64,000 bases of DNA from Phylloscopus collybita (GCA_027886175.1 JAJNNQ010000011.1:3658001-3722000); one strand, 5' to 3'; counted from the stretch's first letter, positions 46,282 through 60,129 are shown. Notes: generated by a model not told the origin, from the letters alone. Numbers and translations: made by a program.

Positions 46282-46800
46282 TCCTGCTTCTCCTTCCCTT
46301 CTCCTCCTGCCCCCAGGATTGACTGGGGACCCAAGAGTGTCCAGGAGACAGACGAGTGACAGATCAGGGGGGCTGGGAAGAGTCAGCAGGGAGAGAGCAC
46401 TGAAAATCTCATCAGGGAGGACACTGGGATCTTCAGGGAGGAAACATGGCAGGGCACCCATGCAGGGTGGAAAAGGGAAAGCCAGGAAGGGGTCCCGGCA
46501 AAAGAAAGGATGATCCCAAAATATCCCTGAAAGGTCTCAGGAGAGATTGTTAAGGCAGTTTGCACATTCTCCCAGAGGTAATTAAGAACATGGACACCCA
46601 GGGGGGCAATTAGGGAAGTCAAGAAGGGCTTTGGACAACAGGGCATGGATGGTGTTGGTGTGCTGGGAAGGGAAAGGGTGAAGGGCAATGTGCAGGAATA
46701 TGGTGAAGGCAAGAAGCAGCAGCAGGAATCGCTGCGGGAAGAAAAAGAATGATTGAAAAGAGGAAGAAGACTGGAAATGTGGATTCCACCTGCAAGGATC
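46282..46800. other. Shared upstream region of ZNF-6
   Basis: Same repeat as 5881-6439. No separate gene. Confidence 0.4.
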
Positions 46801-47340
46801 GAGATTTTCCTTGAATGACTTTGGGTTGCTGCAGAAATGAATGGTTTTGCAGAAAGCTCAGCAGCTGTCAGAGGATGAGGACCCACAGGCACTCAGGGGG
46901 GCTGCAGGAGGAGCACAAGAAGCCCCTGCAGCACTTGGTCACAAAGGCACAGCAGGGGAAGAAGGCAAGAAGGGAGGAGGAAAAGGCCAAGGGGAAGGCA
47001 AAGGCCATGGCAGAGTTTCTACAGCCCCTGAGGGATCAAGCCCAGGGCCCAAGGGGGCCCCAGCACCCAGGGCACCGGCTCGGCCACAAGGACCTGGCAG
47101 AGGCATTGCCCTCCTGGGCAGGGGAGAGCCCACCCAAACAGCCCCTGGCAAGGAATCAGGCTGCCAGCTGCAGGCCACAAGGACACTGCAAGCAGTAATT
47201 ACATTACAGGATGTCCTCCAAATAAGAACCAAGCAGACAGATCCAGCTCCTGAGTCTGGCCCACCAACCCACTCAAACCAAGAGCACAACATTTCACCAT
47301 GGGATGGGATCAGATTATCCATTAGCAGGAGGAGGAGCAC
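46800..47340 (+). mobile_element. ERV gag-like fragment (copy 5)
   Basis: Nearly the same as 6440-6960, leaving the ERV at the same CTGCAAGCA point. Confidence 0.5.
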
Positions 47341-48450
47341 AGTGTGGAAAATTAAATGACTCAAGATGCTGCTGGCAAAGAGATGACAACGGGAAAGTGG
47401 TGAAACAGAGAACAAAGGAAACAAGAAAGCAGCTCATGTTCCGGCCCAAACATGGAAAGGATGGGAATGGGACACGGTGTCGGGGTTCCCTGGCACACCA
47501 GGGGTTAAACGAATGCTCTTCCTCCTCTTCTGTGCTACAGCAACTCTCATCTTTGGGCCATGCAGGACACCTTGCTGAGTGCAGCTCATTCAGCAGCTGA
47601 GCAAGGGGATGCAGGTGGCAGCCAGGCCTCCTGAGCCACAAAGGGCTACAAAAGGACAGGGAATTGTTGAAAATGACCCGAGAATATTGGCTTTCACATT
47701 TGGGTGCTGGTCTTTATCTGTGGTTATTGATTGTAAGCACAGTGCAGTTTAGAATCCCTTGGAGCTGCTTGCTCATTTAACCTCATTGCTCATTTGAAGT
47801 CTGCACCGTGTAACTCATGGAAGCAGCAGTGTGATGAGTATTTGATGTTGATGTAGACACCTGACAGCTTCTAGAACTGATCATGGGATGAATGTATTGT
47901 ACTGTAGGCCTTGGAAAAATAGAAAATGGTCCAATACTTGTGTGTAACCCAGAGAACTGTATAAAGCACTCAGGTTGTTTCCCACAGCTGCTGACTGACC
48001 TCTCCAAGGAATGAGATAAGGGCCACACAAACCAGAGCAGCAGAGAAGAAGGAGAGAAGAGTTTGTGAACTGTTCCCTCTCTGGGAAGTGTGAAACAACA
48101 GGATGAGGCCACAAGAAGAAATAAAAGAGATTGACCTGATCTGCAGGATGTGATGTAGATAAGCCAGAGCAGAAAAATAAAAAAAGAAAAGTTTCTAAAC
48201 CATCAAAAGCTGCGAGGAATGTTTGAATAGGCATGAAAGTCATGAATATGGATGTACCTCAGTACAGGAACAGCACAGAGAGAAGTCTGCCTTAAAGTGC
48301 AGGGTGTTCCTTGGCTGATGGCCAGGGACACTTTTGGAAAATATTCCAAGATTGAATTTTCGTTTTTCTCAGAATTGAGGTCACTGAGAATAATCCCAAA
48401 ACCAAAGAGGAACCAGGAAGCAAAAACAGAGTCAGTGACTGAAATCTGCT
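47340..48450 (+). repeat. Shared block B (copy 4)
   Basis: Direct copy of 6960-8040. Confidence 0.7.
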
Positions 48451-48652
48451 CGGAGAGAGGGACGGGGACTTGGAGATAAGGAAGGAACGGGAGAAACTCA
48501 TCAGTTTCAGAAAATGTTACTCATTGACACGGACTGCTGCTCAGCCAAGGTCCTGCTGAATTCCTGAACACGGAGAAGAAGAACAAAGCCTGAACAGAGC
48601 CAGGAATATCGGATGTTATACAAAAGGGGGGTGCATATTAACGAGGACACGG
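48450..48652 (+). mobile_element. Promoter-side LTR, internally deleted (copy 5)
   Basis: Same deletion junction as at 8252. Confidence 0.6.
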
Positions 48653-48760
48653 CACAACCCAGCCACAGCCAGAGCCCCCTGCCGCCCCCTCCGCCCGCAG
48701 CCAGCCCCGAGCCCCGAGCCCCGAGCCCCGAGCCCCGGCACAACCCAGCGCGGCGCCCAC

Positions 48761-48905
48761 CTGCGCCGGAGCCGCCTCGAGCTCCGGAGCCGCCGCCTCC
48801 GAGCTCCGCCGCCGCCGCCTCCGAGCTCCGCCACCGCCGCCTCCGAGCTCCGCCACCGCCGCCTCCGAGCTCCGCCGCTGCCTCCTCCGCACAGAGGATC
48901 CAAAA
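48761..48905 (-). other. Predicted first exon of ZNF-6
   Basis: Minus-strand exon ending CGGCGCAG, donor at 48760. Holds about four longer units (CCGCCGCCTCCGAGCTCC, 21-22 bases) in place of the 19-bp array of ZNF-1. Confidence 0.45.
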
Positions 48906-48939
48906 AATGGCGGCTCTTCTACGCGATGGGGGCGAGACG

Positions 48940-49310
48940 TGGGCGTGTCCCTGCTCTGCTCTGCCCAGTCAGCGCGCAGTCAGACCCAGGAGTGACGGCA
49001 GAACCAGCCAATCGCGGCGAGTGGCGGGCTCTGCAGGCGGCATTTCTCGGGTACCTCGGCTGCGGAGCGGCCCCGGCGCTGGGCCCGGGGGGCTCTGAGG
49101 GGGGTGCGTGGTGAGTGCGGGGGTCCCATGGATTGGGAGGGTCCTGGTGATCGGGGGGGACGCGGTGAGGGGGGGTTCCCATGGGTGGGAGAGGGGCGGT
49201 GAGTGGTGGGTCCTGGCGCACTGGGGGAGCTCAAGGATGGGAAGGGTCCTAGAGCTTTGGGGGGGTCGTTGAAGGAGGGGTGGCAGACAATGGGAGGGTC
49301 CCGGTCCCAA
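48940..49310. promoter_or_regulatory. CpG promoter block of ZNF-6/ZNF-7
   Basis: GTGACGGC near 48990 and CCAAT near 49010; the other CCAAT site is CCCAGTCAG here (mutated), unlike copies at 8814 and 61735. The G-rich right part ends abruptly at 49310, where TCCCGGTCCCAAATTAGCC begins the ERV-side sequence. No separate plus-strand first exon was found for ZNF-7. Confidence 0.5.
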
Positions 49311-50052
49311 ATTAGCCATCAAATCCCTTCCCAGTCAATGACAATCACATTTAGGAGCAAATCAAAAATCCTGCATTTCCAACCCATCCCCACATCTGCT
49401 AAGAGTGGTTGAATAAAACACAGCTGCTTATCTTTCCCACTCGCCCCCTGAATAATCAAAGACATTTTTGGCCTTTTCCCCCCTTAGGTGTGAGATGGAG
49501 AGTGGCTGGAGAGGCCCCTGTGTCTGTGAGGAAAGGCCTCCTGTCGATGCAGAGCCACCCTGAATGTTCTCCAGGGCTCCAGTGCGGTGGGTCCCTGGTG
49601 TGCTGGGAGCTCTGCCACCCCTCCCAGTCCATGTCCCTGCAGGGGTGGACTTGCTGCTGGTGAGGGTGCTGCTGTCTGTGCTTGCAGTGTCCTTGTGGCC
49701 TGCAGCTGGCAGCCTGATTCCTTGCCAGGGGCTGTTTGGGTGGGCTCTCCCCTGCCCAGGAGGGCAATGCCTCTGCCAGGTCCTTGTGGCCGAGCCGGTG
49801 CCCTGGGTGCTGGGGCCCCCTTGGGCCCTGGGCTTGATCCCTCAGGGGCTGTAGAAACTCTGCCATGGCCTTTGCCTTCCCCTTGGCCTTTTCCTCCTCC
49901 CTTCTTGCCTTCTTCCCCTGCTGTGCCTCTGTGACCAAGTGCTGCAGGGGCTTCTTCTGCCCCTCCTGCAGCCCCCCTGAGTGCCTGTGGGTGCTCATCC
50001 TCTGACAGCTGCTGAGCTTTCTGCAAAACCATTCATTTCTGCAGCGCACCAA
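49310..50052 (-). mobile_element. ERV gag-protease fragment (copy 6)
   Basis: Minus-strand frame 50052-49456 (198 codons) runs unbroken from the gag-like segment to the protease-like DTGAS motif near 49525. Inverted copy of 22805-23490. Confidence 0.65.
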
Positions 50053-50530
50053 GCAAAGTCATTCAAGGATAATCTCGATCCTTGCAGGTGGAATCCACAT
50101 TTCCTGTCTTCTTCCTCTTTTCCATCATCCTTTTTCTTCCCACAGCGATTCCTGCTGCTGCTTCTTGCCTTCACCATATTCCTGCACATTGCCCTTCACC
50201 CTTTCCCTTCCCAGCACACCAACACCATCCATCCCCTGCTGTCTAAATCCCTTCTTGACTTCTCTCATTGCCCCCCTGGGTGTCCATGTCCTTAATTACC
50301 TCTGGGAGAATGTGCAAACTGCCTCAACATTCTCCCAAGGGACCCTTCAGAGACATTTTGGGATCATCCTCCCTTTTGCCAGGACCCCTTCCTGGCTTTC
50401 CCTTTTCCACCCTGCATGGATACCCTGCCATGTTTCCTCCCTGAAGATCCCAGTGTCCTCCCTGATGAGATTTTCAGTGCTCTCTCCCTGCTGACTCTTC
50501 CTAGACCGCCCTGATCTCTTGCTTGTGTCC
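50053..50530. other. Shared upstream region of ZNF-7
   Basis: Inverted equivalent of 5881-6439; no gene. Confidence 0.4.
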
Positions 50531-50760
50531 AGTCTCTTGATTGTACCCCCTTAATATGCACCCCACTTCTGTCTGGGTAGGGATATTCACAGCTCTGTTC
50601 ACTCTTTCTTCTTCTTCTACTCGAAGTTCACGAATGTAGCAGGACCTTGGCTGAGCAGCAGTCTGTGTGGTCAGTGAATAACATTTTCTGGAACTGAGGG
50701 CTTCTTCTGTCCCTTCCTTATGTCCAAGTGCCTGGCCCTATCTCTAAGCAGATTCCCAGC
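50530..50760 (-). mobile_element. Type II LTR, partial
   Basis: Matches 13215-13420; the 3' half is missing. Confidence 0.45.
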
Positions 50761-50990
50761 ATCTGTTTGTAAAGACACTTTCCTCTTCCTTTCATGTCCC
50801 TTTTTACAGGAAGTCCTTTTGATTTAGAAGAGGTTTTGTCTGAGTCTTGATATTTGGGGAGTTTTTGATCTGTGTCTTGATGTTTGGAGGACTTTTGGGC
50901 TGAATCTTGATGTTTTGGAGGTTCTTACAGACACAACGTGCCCAATGATTTTTTGAGATGAGCTTGGGCAAGGAGGAACCCCTAGCCTAA

Positions 50991-51956
<966 letters not shown>

Positions 51957-52269
51957 GGGAAGCCCTGGGAGTGCCCTGAGAGCGGGAAGAGCTTCGTGCG
52001 CTGCTCCAGCTCCATCCCCCGTGGGAGGATCGGCGTTGGATGATCCCCAGTGACCCGCGTTGGGCAGAGCTCTGGTGATCGCTGGTCCTGGTGATCCCTG
52101 TTGGGAAGACACCTGGCTGGGGGAGTTCCACACCTTCCTGGCTCCCCGTGGGCACCTGGATTAACGCAGGGGCAAGAACATCCATCACGACACAGACAAA
52201 CACTGGGAATTCCTTGGGGAGAGCGGATTTGTTGACTTTCAACTGGAGATAATCTTTTGTGTTCAGTCC

Positions 52270-52345
52270 TCTCTTCTGGTGGCTCCAAGGAATCCTGAAT
52301 GGTCTTGCAGGTCTTTTCCAACCTCAGGGATTCCATAATTTTGAT
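52270..52345 (+). mobile_element. CR1 3' tail fragment (ZNF-7 flank)
   Basis: Same signature and place as the other copies. Confidence 0.6.
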
Positions 52346-52364
52346 TTACTCTTTTCCAAGTGTG

Positions 52365-53036
52365 TCCTAGTGTGATGTTACGGTGTTGATATCCCCAACT
52401 GTCTGATGGGTCTATGCTGGATATTACACTCTCTACCTTTAATATTGGATCTGAGAGTAAAAAGTTGGGAGAAGCGCACAGTTTGTTTTCGGAAACCTTC
52501 CCCCTCCGGACTGGCCTTGCTAGTGGGAATCAACAACACAAAGACAGGAGATGGAGAGGGTTATTTTTCCATCTGTTTTTTCCTGTTTTTAGTTAGTTAA
52601 TGAATCTGGCTGAGGCGTAGAAGCTTTGGTTTTCTTTTTCCTCTTTTTTTCTTTTTTTTCTCTTTTTTTTTCATCTTCTTTTGGAACTGTTCAAACCTCC
52701 CCAGGCTGAGGACCCAGGGGAGCACCAGGGGGAGCTTGCACCTGGGACCCACCAAGATCTACCCTGCACAGCAACTTTTCCCAGCACCAGAGGGACTGAG
52801 AACAGAGCAACCTCCTACAGGAGAGACTTCTTTTCTAATTTGTCATCTCTCCAGAGCAGCACAAAGTTCTTGTCATCTGGTATTGTTCAATTTATTGTGC
52901 TGGGGAGTGCTTTTCAAGTTTAATAAACAGGTTTTTATTTCCACTTCTCTCTGAGGGAGTCACTACTGAACTGGTTGGGGGAGGGGAGGGAGGGCCCTTC
53001 AGGAGGTTTCCTCCCAAATTTGCCCTAAACCACTAC
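52365..53036 (+). mobile_element. LTR of an ERVK-like family (copy 2)
   Basis: TGTCCTAGTGTGATG start, intact AATAAA at 52922-52927, end CCACTACA. Could provide a poly(A) site for ZNF-7, which it follows by about 400 bases in the same sense. Confidence 0.7.
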
Positions 53037-53044
53037 ACATCTCT

Positions 53045-53560
53045 TGCTCATCCCATGGTCTTTATGACGCCATGGCCATGGTTAAGTCATGGTCACCTCA
53101 TGTTCACCTCATGGTCACCTCATGACCTTGATCACCTCATGGTCATGGTCATGAAATGCTCATGGTCATCAAATGGTGATGTTCACCTTGTGGTCAGCTC
53201 ATGGTCACAGTCATGTCATGGTCCCAGTCGTGGTCATGTCATGGTCATTTCCTGAGCACCATCATCTCATGTTCATGGTCGTCTACTGATCACAATCACC
53301 TCATGCTCGTGGTCCTCTCATGGACACAATCTCATGCTCCTGGCTGTGTCATGGTCATCTGATGGTCACGGTCTTCTCATCATGGCCATGGTTGTTTCAT
53401 GTTCATCTCATGGTCAGCTCATGATCTTGATCACCTCATACCTGTGTCATGGTCATCTGATGGTCACAGCCCTCTCATGGTCATGATCATCTCACGGGCA
53501 GGGTCACAGTTATGGTCATCACATGGTCATGATCATCTCATGATGTCTAGGTTTGAACAA
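53045..53560. repeat. CATGGTCATC-type simple repeat
   Basis: Inverted copy of 19560-20040. Confidence 0.85.
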
Positions 53561-53644
53561 CAGGTGTCTGCTGAGGAAGGAGGAGCCTCCCTTGGAGAGG
53601 AGAATTCAAACCCCCTTCCTGTGAATTATTATAATTTTGAAAAT

Positions 53645-54080
53645 TCAGGGGCTCTCAGGCACAGCTATGGGGTCAGGAATCACAGTTCTTTCGTGGTGTG
53701 TATAACCAGGCAAACAAACCCCACCACCCACAGCACTGATAACAAACAGAACCAGGAGCCCAGGAACAGCTTCCCTGAGCGCGGCACTTTCCCCTGGGGT
53801 GCAGTTCCGGGCACAGCCGGCAGGGGCGCTGGTGGCTCCCGGTGGGCAGGGCAGGTGCGATGATCCCCCCGCGGCTGCAGGGGGCGCTGTGGCGCGGGCT
53901 CGGGGAGCGCGCGGTGATGGCGGCTTTGTCCGGGACGGGAAGGGATGGAGGAGAGGCTTTGCTTCCCAGAGCCCTGGGGCTGCCCATCCCAGTGCCCCTG
54001 CAGGACTCTCGGCAGCAGCAAGCTGGGCCAGCAAGATGTCCCAGCAGTGTGAAAAACAATGTTTCGCCTTGTTCTATTAA
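53645..54080. repeat. GC-rich duplicated block (copy 2)
   Basis: Inverted copy of 19020-19450. Confidence 0.5.
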
Positions 54081-54639
54081 TTTACAAGTTTAATAAAAAT
54101 AAAAAAAAAGAAAAGGAGACAAAAAAGATAGCTTCTCAGATGAGGGTGCAAAGCAACACACTGCCCATTCCAAATTTCTTGGTATTTAAACGTCCTGGTG
54201 TTACATATTTAAATAAGCTAATGTATGATTCAAATATTCATTTTGGTTTCAAGAACCCCCCCTAAGCATACAGTTTATCTGTGGGATACCACGCAGTCTA
54301 GATGTATGTTGTAAATCTGTCTTCCGAAGATTCAAACTCTCAAAGGCTTAATTGTTCTTTATCAGAAATCTTTAGTTCAGGAATTCCAGACATCCCTTCT
54401 GTCTTCTATCTAGTTGAGGAGTTAAAAAAAAAACCAAAAACAATCCCCATCTCTACTTTGTTACAATCTGAAAATATACCTTCGTTACATTTTTAAATTC
54501 CACAAATAAAAGGAAATACTGTACAACCTCCTTACACTATATGTATAACATTCATTTCAACATTTGTGAAAAGCCAACTCTAAAATGTGCATTTATAACA
54601 ATGAATATAAAAATATAACAATAACTAGTCCCAAAAGGA

Positions 54640-55710
54640 TCCTCTCCCTGCACTGCTAACACAGGCACAGACCCCTCGGACAAGTCCAGGCTTGTTTCAG
54701 GCAGCGTAGGACCCAGGGTAAATGTAGCAAGATGAATCCTGCATGGCTCCTTCAGAGAGGTTGGATGAATCAGTGGAGAAAGGAAACGGATCTGCCTCAG
54801 GAGTCTTGTCCAGAGATTTTATTCCAGTTACAGCAGCACTTCTGAACCGTGTGACTGCCCTGAGCAGAACCCCGACCATGTGCCTGTGCTGGGTTTTCAC
54901 CTGGGAGAGGGGGAAGGGGGAGGGCACACAGCCTACCTCTCAGAGAGGGACAGGGCGTGACCCGAGGGCTAAAGGGCAGCCTAAAGGTCAAATCACCTGT
55001 GAGGAGGGGTGGGCCCTCTCTGCCGGGGCCAATTCCTTCGATGGGCAGCCCCTGCAGAATCTCAGGTTGCTTGGTAAACCCGGTGTATTATAATCATTCC
55101 CTCAGGGTTGGCTGGGAAAAACCTACCCTGGGGGAGGGGAAGAATCTCCAAAAGGGAGCCCACCTTGAAAACCTTAAAGGCACACCACAACACCTGTTCA
55201 TGTTAAAGGACGTTAATTACTTACCTGTTATTGATGATTTCACTCCATTGATCCCCTTCCATTGTACACCGGCATCCATTTCCCGTCGGGAACCACTGCC
55301 ACTGCTCCCCAAGATGGCGCAGATGCAAACGAGGAGACACCAGGGAACGATGGGACAATATTTCAGGGTAAAGACCCCAAAGGCAACGAGCCATTACAAC
55401 ACCAAAGACTGAAAGTGACTTCTTCAGCTGAGGAAAACAGTGGTGAACATCAGGCTACCAACTAAAGACCTCCGACTCCTCGCCATGACCGGACAGTACC
55501 GGGCCAGTGTGACAGCCCCGGACCACGACCCTACAAGTGACTTCCCAGGGACTTTGGTGGGGACGGGAGCCCCAGCTCTGCCGTGTCCTCCTCGGCGCCG
55601 TCCAGCGGGAGCAGTGGCCGTGTGCGCGACCCCTCGGGCCCCCACCCAGCGCTGTTTTTCAATAAAGGCCTTTTCAAAGGAGCTGGTCTGCTGGCCCCAT
55701 TCTTAACAGC
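54640..55710 (+). mobile_element. LTR-like unit with a 151-codon frame (copy 2)
   Basis: Inverted copy of 17416-18480; open frame 54957-55412; AATAAA at about 55662 and end TTCTTAACA near 55709. Confidence 0.4.
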
Positions 55711-55879
55711 TTGGGGACATCATTGGGGTGATGGCATCATCGGGAACATGGCTGGTGTCACTTGTCCCCTCCCCTCTCCCTGCACGGTGTTTGAGACAAA
55801 ATCAGGGAATTTTCTGGAGATTTTCATTGAAACTGTCCCAAATCCTGATGGGAATTCCTGGGGTGACCTCACTGGGGAC

Positions 55880-56010
55880 ACTCAGGGAACATGCAGGGAC
55901 ACTCAGTGACACTTGGGGATACTCAGAGAACATACAGGGACATTCAGGGACACTCAGGGATGTTCAGGGCACTCAGGGGCACTTGAGGACACTCAGGGAT
56001 GCAGGGGCAG
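55880..56010. repeat. CTCAGGGACA tandem repeat
   Basis: Inverted copy of 17130-17260. Confidence 0.7.
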
Positions 56011-56539
56011 GGGGTGAATGAGCCCCCTCGGTGCCTGAAGCAGAGGTGGTTATGACTGACAATATCAATGACAATATCAACGACAATACAATATTGGCTT
56101 TTACATTCACATGTCAGCTTTTTCACATTGTCACTGATCACAATTATTTTGATACAGTGCAATTTATGGTTCCTTTCAGCTGCTTTTTGGTATAACACAA
56201 TCTATCAGTTTATGTGTGCACTGCATAGCCGACAGAAATGGCAGAATAAAAACTTGATTTTATATCATAGACCTTAGAAAAATATTAATATAGAGACTGC
56301 AAAATGCTGAAATAATTTGATAGTATAACTATTATAGCTAACTTTTATATAATAACTGACTTTTACGTTGTAACTAACTCAAGAGAATCGTGTTAGTTTG
56401 AAAGACAGGTGTGTGCCAGGGAAAGCCAGAGACTCCCTTGGAATGGAGAATTCAAACTCCATCCCTCCAAATTATTATAGTTTAGAAAATTCAGGGGTGC
56501 TCAGGCAAAGAAATGGGGACAGGACACGATGCCGGTGTC

Positions 56540-57234
56540 CCTCAGCCCAGCCAGCTCCCGGCACCGGCGCCAGGAGTGGGCTGCCCCCAGAAAGCCAGGC
56601 AATCCGGGGTGCAGCTGCAGGGCACAGCTGCTCTATAGCACAGGTGGCACGCGTCCAGGGCAGGGACAAGGGACAGGGAGAGGCCTTCTGGGTGATTTCC
56701 AAAGGTGTTTATTGCCCAGAGGGTCAGGGACAGAAAAAGGCTCAGAACCTGGGCTTGCAGGGGCTGATAAGTGGGGGAGGTCTGGGGAGAGGATACAATT
56801 TCCAACCAATGAGGGTGACATGGGGGAGGAACATAAGGCGGGGAGTACAATGCACAGAGCAATGAAAGAACACAAGGGGAGGGAACAGTTTAAACCAACC
56901 ACTGGGGCATCGAAGGTTAGGGGATTGACAGGGAAGAGTCTGGAAGAAGGGGCAGGGTGAGGGAAGGATTGACAATTCTGTAGGAGGAGGGAAGGGCAGC
57001 TCTAGGGAAGACAGACAGGGCAAAACCAATAATACAGGTAGGAAAGGAACAATCTATTAGGGATAAAATATACTGTAACAATACAAAATATGGGTGGTGT
57101 ATAAAACTTATCATTACAACTGAACTGCAATTGGAAACACAATAAAAATCCACCACAACAACAGATAAACATCTCCCCAGCTGCTTTCAACACATAAAAC
57201 AGAACACACATTTTTGGTTGCATAACCCAAGACA
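56540..57234 (-). mobile_element. TGTCTTGGG-family LTR (inverted copy)
   Basis: Minus strand start at 57234; AATAAA near 56717; matches 15902-16620. Confidence 0.65.
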
Positions 57235-57249
57235 ACCATGCTTGGGTTT

Positions 57250-57620
57250 GGGGGTTCCAGGCCCCTCTTGTCCATTCTGAGGTTCTCATCTCTCCTTTCC
57301 CTTAATTCAGGCACCTCCTGGCAGCTTTTTCCTGCAAAGAATCCATGGGTTTGGGGATTTTTGGGGGACAGTTTTGGGGAGGAACAGCTCTGTCTGTCTT
57401 TCCTCTCAGTCTTGCAGCCTCTCAGCTGCCCCCAACACCTTGGAGCTGCTGGGATTTCCCTCCTGGGGACAAGGAAGTTCATTCCCCTCCAGGAGCTCAA
57501 TGCCTGGCTGGGGCTCCAGGTCAGGGGCTCCTTGAGCAGCTGCCCCAGAACCTCCGCCAGGGTCTCCCAGCGCTGCCGGAGCCGCTCGGCCTGGGGTCCC
57601 CAAAGCCCTCAGCAAGCCCC
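57250..57620 (-). repeat. ZNF 3'-flank block with exon-like frame (copy 3)
   Basis: Minus-strand frame again reads AERLRQRWETLAEVLGQLLK. Confidence 0.4.
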
Positions 57621-57639
57621 AAGTCCCTCCCAGGAACCC

Positions 57640-57925
57640 TCAACTCCCTCACACCCAGCATCCCCCACAGCCCCTGCAAGTTCCCCCCATGGCACCAGCC
57701 ATGACCATGTCCCCACATGTCACTGGCCAGGTCCCACCATGGCCTCCTCACCCATGGCTGTCTCCCCACCAGGTTTCCATCCCTGTCATTGTCCCCCACA
57801 TCTCCATCTGAGCCTGTGTCCCCCTGTGTCCCCAGGAATGGCCACATCTCCCTCCACATCCAGGTGTCCCAACGTCACTCTCCATGTCTATGTCCCCCCA
57901 TGTCCTCACCCAGGTCTTAGTTCAA
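57640..57925. repeat. CATGG/TGTCCCC tandem repeat (ZNF-8 flank)
   Basis: Same array as 3480-3740. Confidence 0.7.
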
Positions 57926-58164
57926 TGTCCTTATTTTTACCTCAGTGTTAGATTTTTTTAAAGGGATGATGGGAAATGAAAAGCAAATCATTCTTTGCAA
58001 AAGCAAAAGAAAAGGATTTCTGTGTCCATGCCAGCTAAGGATCGACGTGCTTGTGAGGGAGGGAAGAACCTTTTTTGAAGGGGTTTCCACCCCACTGTCT
58101 CTGAAACCTTGATCTTTGCCTCAGTTCATCACCATCTGACTACAGAAGACGCCTTAAGGCAATG

Positions 58165-58240
58165 GGAAATCAAAATCACAGAATCCCTGAGGTTGGAAAA
58201 GACCTCCAAGACCATCCAGTATTCCTTGAGGCCACCAGAA
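58165..58240 (-). mobile_element. CR1 3' tail fragment (ZNF-8 flank)
   Basis: Same signature and place as beyond ZNF-1. Confidence 0.6.
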
Positions 58241-58540
58241 GACAGCATTGAACACAAAAGATTTTCTGGGTTTGAAAGCCAACAAATCCACTCTCCCCAA
58301 GGAATTCCCAGTGTCGGTCTGTATCCTGATGGATGTTCCTGCCCCTGTGTTCATCCAGGTGCTCACAGGGAGCCAGGAAGATGTGGAGCCCCCCAGCCAG
58401 GTGTTTTCCCAACACGGATCACCAGGGCTCTGCCCAACAGGGGTCACTGGGGATCATCCAACGCCGATCCTCCCACGGGGGATGGAGCTGGAGCAGCGCA
58501 CGAAGCTCTTCCCGCTCTCAGGGCACTCCCAGGGCTTCCC

Positions 58541-59281
58541 TTAGTGGTGCCTCCGTTGGTGTTGGGTCAAGTTAGATCTCTGTGAGAAGCTCTTCCCACG
58601 CTCAGGACACTCGTAGGGCCTCTCCCCGGTGTGGATGCGCCGGTGCCTGATGAGGTGTGAGTTCTGCTTGAAGCCCTTCCTGCAGTCGGGGCAGCGGAAG
58701 GGCCTCTCCTCCGTGTGAATCCGCTGATGGACGAGGAGATCAGAGCTGGTGTGAAACCTCTTCCCACACTCAGGACACTCGTAGGGCCTCTCCCCGGTGT
58801 GGATGCGCTGGTGGTTTCTCAGGTGGGAGCTTTTTCCAAAGCCCTTCCCACATTCCAAGCAGGTGTAGAGCCCTTCCCCAGTGTGGATCACTTGGTACTG
58901 GATCAGTTTTGAGCTATCTCTGAAGCTCTTCCCACATTCCCCACACTTGTAGGGCTTTTCCCCAGTGTGGACCATCTGGTGTTGCCTAAGACTGCCCTTC
59001 CAGCTGAAGCTCATCCCACACTCCCCACACTCATAGGGCCGTTCCCCAGTGTGGATCATCTGGTGCTGGATCAGATTGGACCTGTAGCTGAAGCCCTTCC
59101 CACATTCCAAGCACCTGTGGGGCTTCTCCCCTCCATCAGGCTTCTCCTCCAGCTCTGAGCTCCGGCTGGATCTCCGGCCGCCCTCCTGGCACAGGGGGGG
59201 TCTTTCCTCCTCGCAGCTCCCTGGGCTGGGTTTGCAGCCCCTCCTCCTGCGGGAGCTCCGGGGCTTTTCCTCCTCCTCCAT
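58541..59281 (-). CDS. ZNF-8: C2H2 zinc-finger protein, 7 fingers, two damaged
   Basis: Finger exon with ATG at 59281, 246 residues, ending HQRRHH-stop at 58541. Lead [14 protein letters not shown] as in ZNF-2, of which it is the inverted counterpart. Finger 3 reads LIQYQVIH: the first His ligand is Tyr (codon 58895-58897). Finger 7 reads ECPERGKSF: the second Cys is Arg (58598-58600). Five fingers keep all ligands. The frame itself is intact, so it may still be translated with a shorter working array. No MKNKM exon upstream. The 3' AATAAA of ZNF-1 is mutated here. Confidence 0.8.
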   Translation of the reverse strand: MEEEEKPRSSRRRRGCKPSPGSCEEERPPLCQEGGRRSSRSSELEEKPDGGEKPHRCLECGKGFSYRSNLIQHQMIHTGERPYECGECGMSFSWKGSLRQHQMVHTGEKPYKCGECGKSFRDSSKLIQYQVIHTGEGLYTCLECGKGFGKSSHLRNHQRIHTGERPYECPECGKRFHTSSDLLVHQRIHTEERPFRCPDCRKGFKQNSHLIRHRRIHTGERPYECPERGKSFSQRSNLTQHQRRHH

Positions 59282-59549
59282 CCGGACACTCCTTGGGAAT
59301 GAAAAACCCTGGTTTGGGGAAAAAACAAGAGGAGAGCGCCTGAGGCTGGGGGTTCTTCCTTGCCCAAGTTCCTCTCAGGAAATCATTGGGCACCTTGGGT
59401 CTGTAAGAATCTCCAAAACACCAAAATTCAAGCAAAAAGTCCTCCAAACATCAAGACACAGATGAAAAACTCCCCAAACATCAAGACTCAGCCAAAACCT
59501 CTTCTAAATCAAAAGGATGTTCTGCAAAAGGGGACATGAAAGGAAGAAG

Positions 59550-60020
59550 AGGAAAGTGTCTTTACAAACAGATGCTGGGAATCTGCTTAGAGATAGGGCC
59601 AGGCACTTGGACATAAGGAAGGGACAGAAGAAGCCCTCAGTTCCAGAAAATGTTATTCACTGACCACACAGACTGCTGCTCAGCCAAGGTCCTGCTCAAT
59701 TCAGAAACTTGGAGAAGAAGAACAAAGACTGAACAGAGCTGTGAATATCCCTACCCAGACAGAAGTGGGGGGCATATTAAGGGGGGTATGTGGCAGGTGC
59801 ATTGGGAAGTCTGTACCTCTCAAGCACTTCAGCCAGTGGGAAAAGGGAGAGGGAGATGCAGCCAGGAAAATTAGGATGAAAAGGAGGCTGCGTCCTCCAA
59901 TAACTGGAGAGACCCTGTGGGAAATGTCCCATGGCCTCTCCCATGTTTTATGAATGAAATGACTTGTACAGGGCTCCTCTGCCTTCTCTGTGGACACAAA
60001 CCTCTGGTGATCGGAATTTT
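59550..60020 (+). mobile_element. Type II LTR (inverted copy)
   Basis: Reverse complement of 12980-13420. Confidence 0.55.
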
Positions 60021-60129
60021 TCCACACACCTTGGGGCTCCTCTGGAATTCATCCCACTGCCCGGGGCGGCGGGCAGTGAGTGGAGCTGAAGATGCCTCAC
60101 CCAGTTTGGGTGATTGGCTCCCTTGGGTG

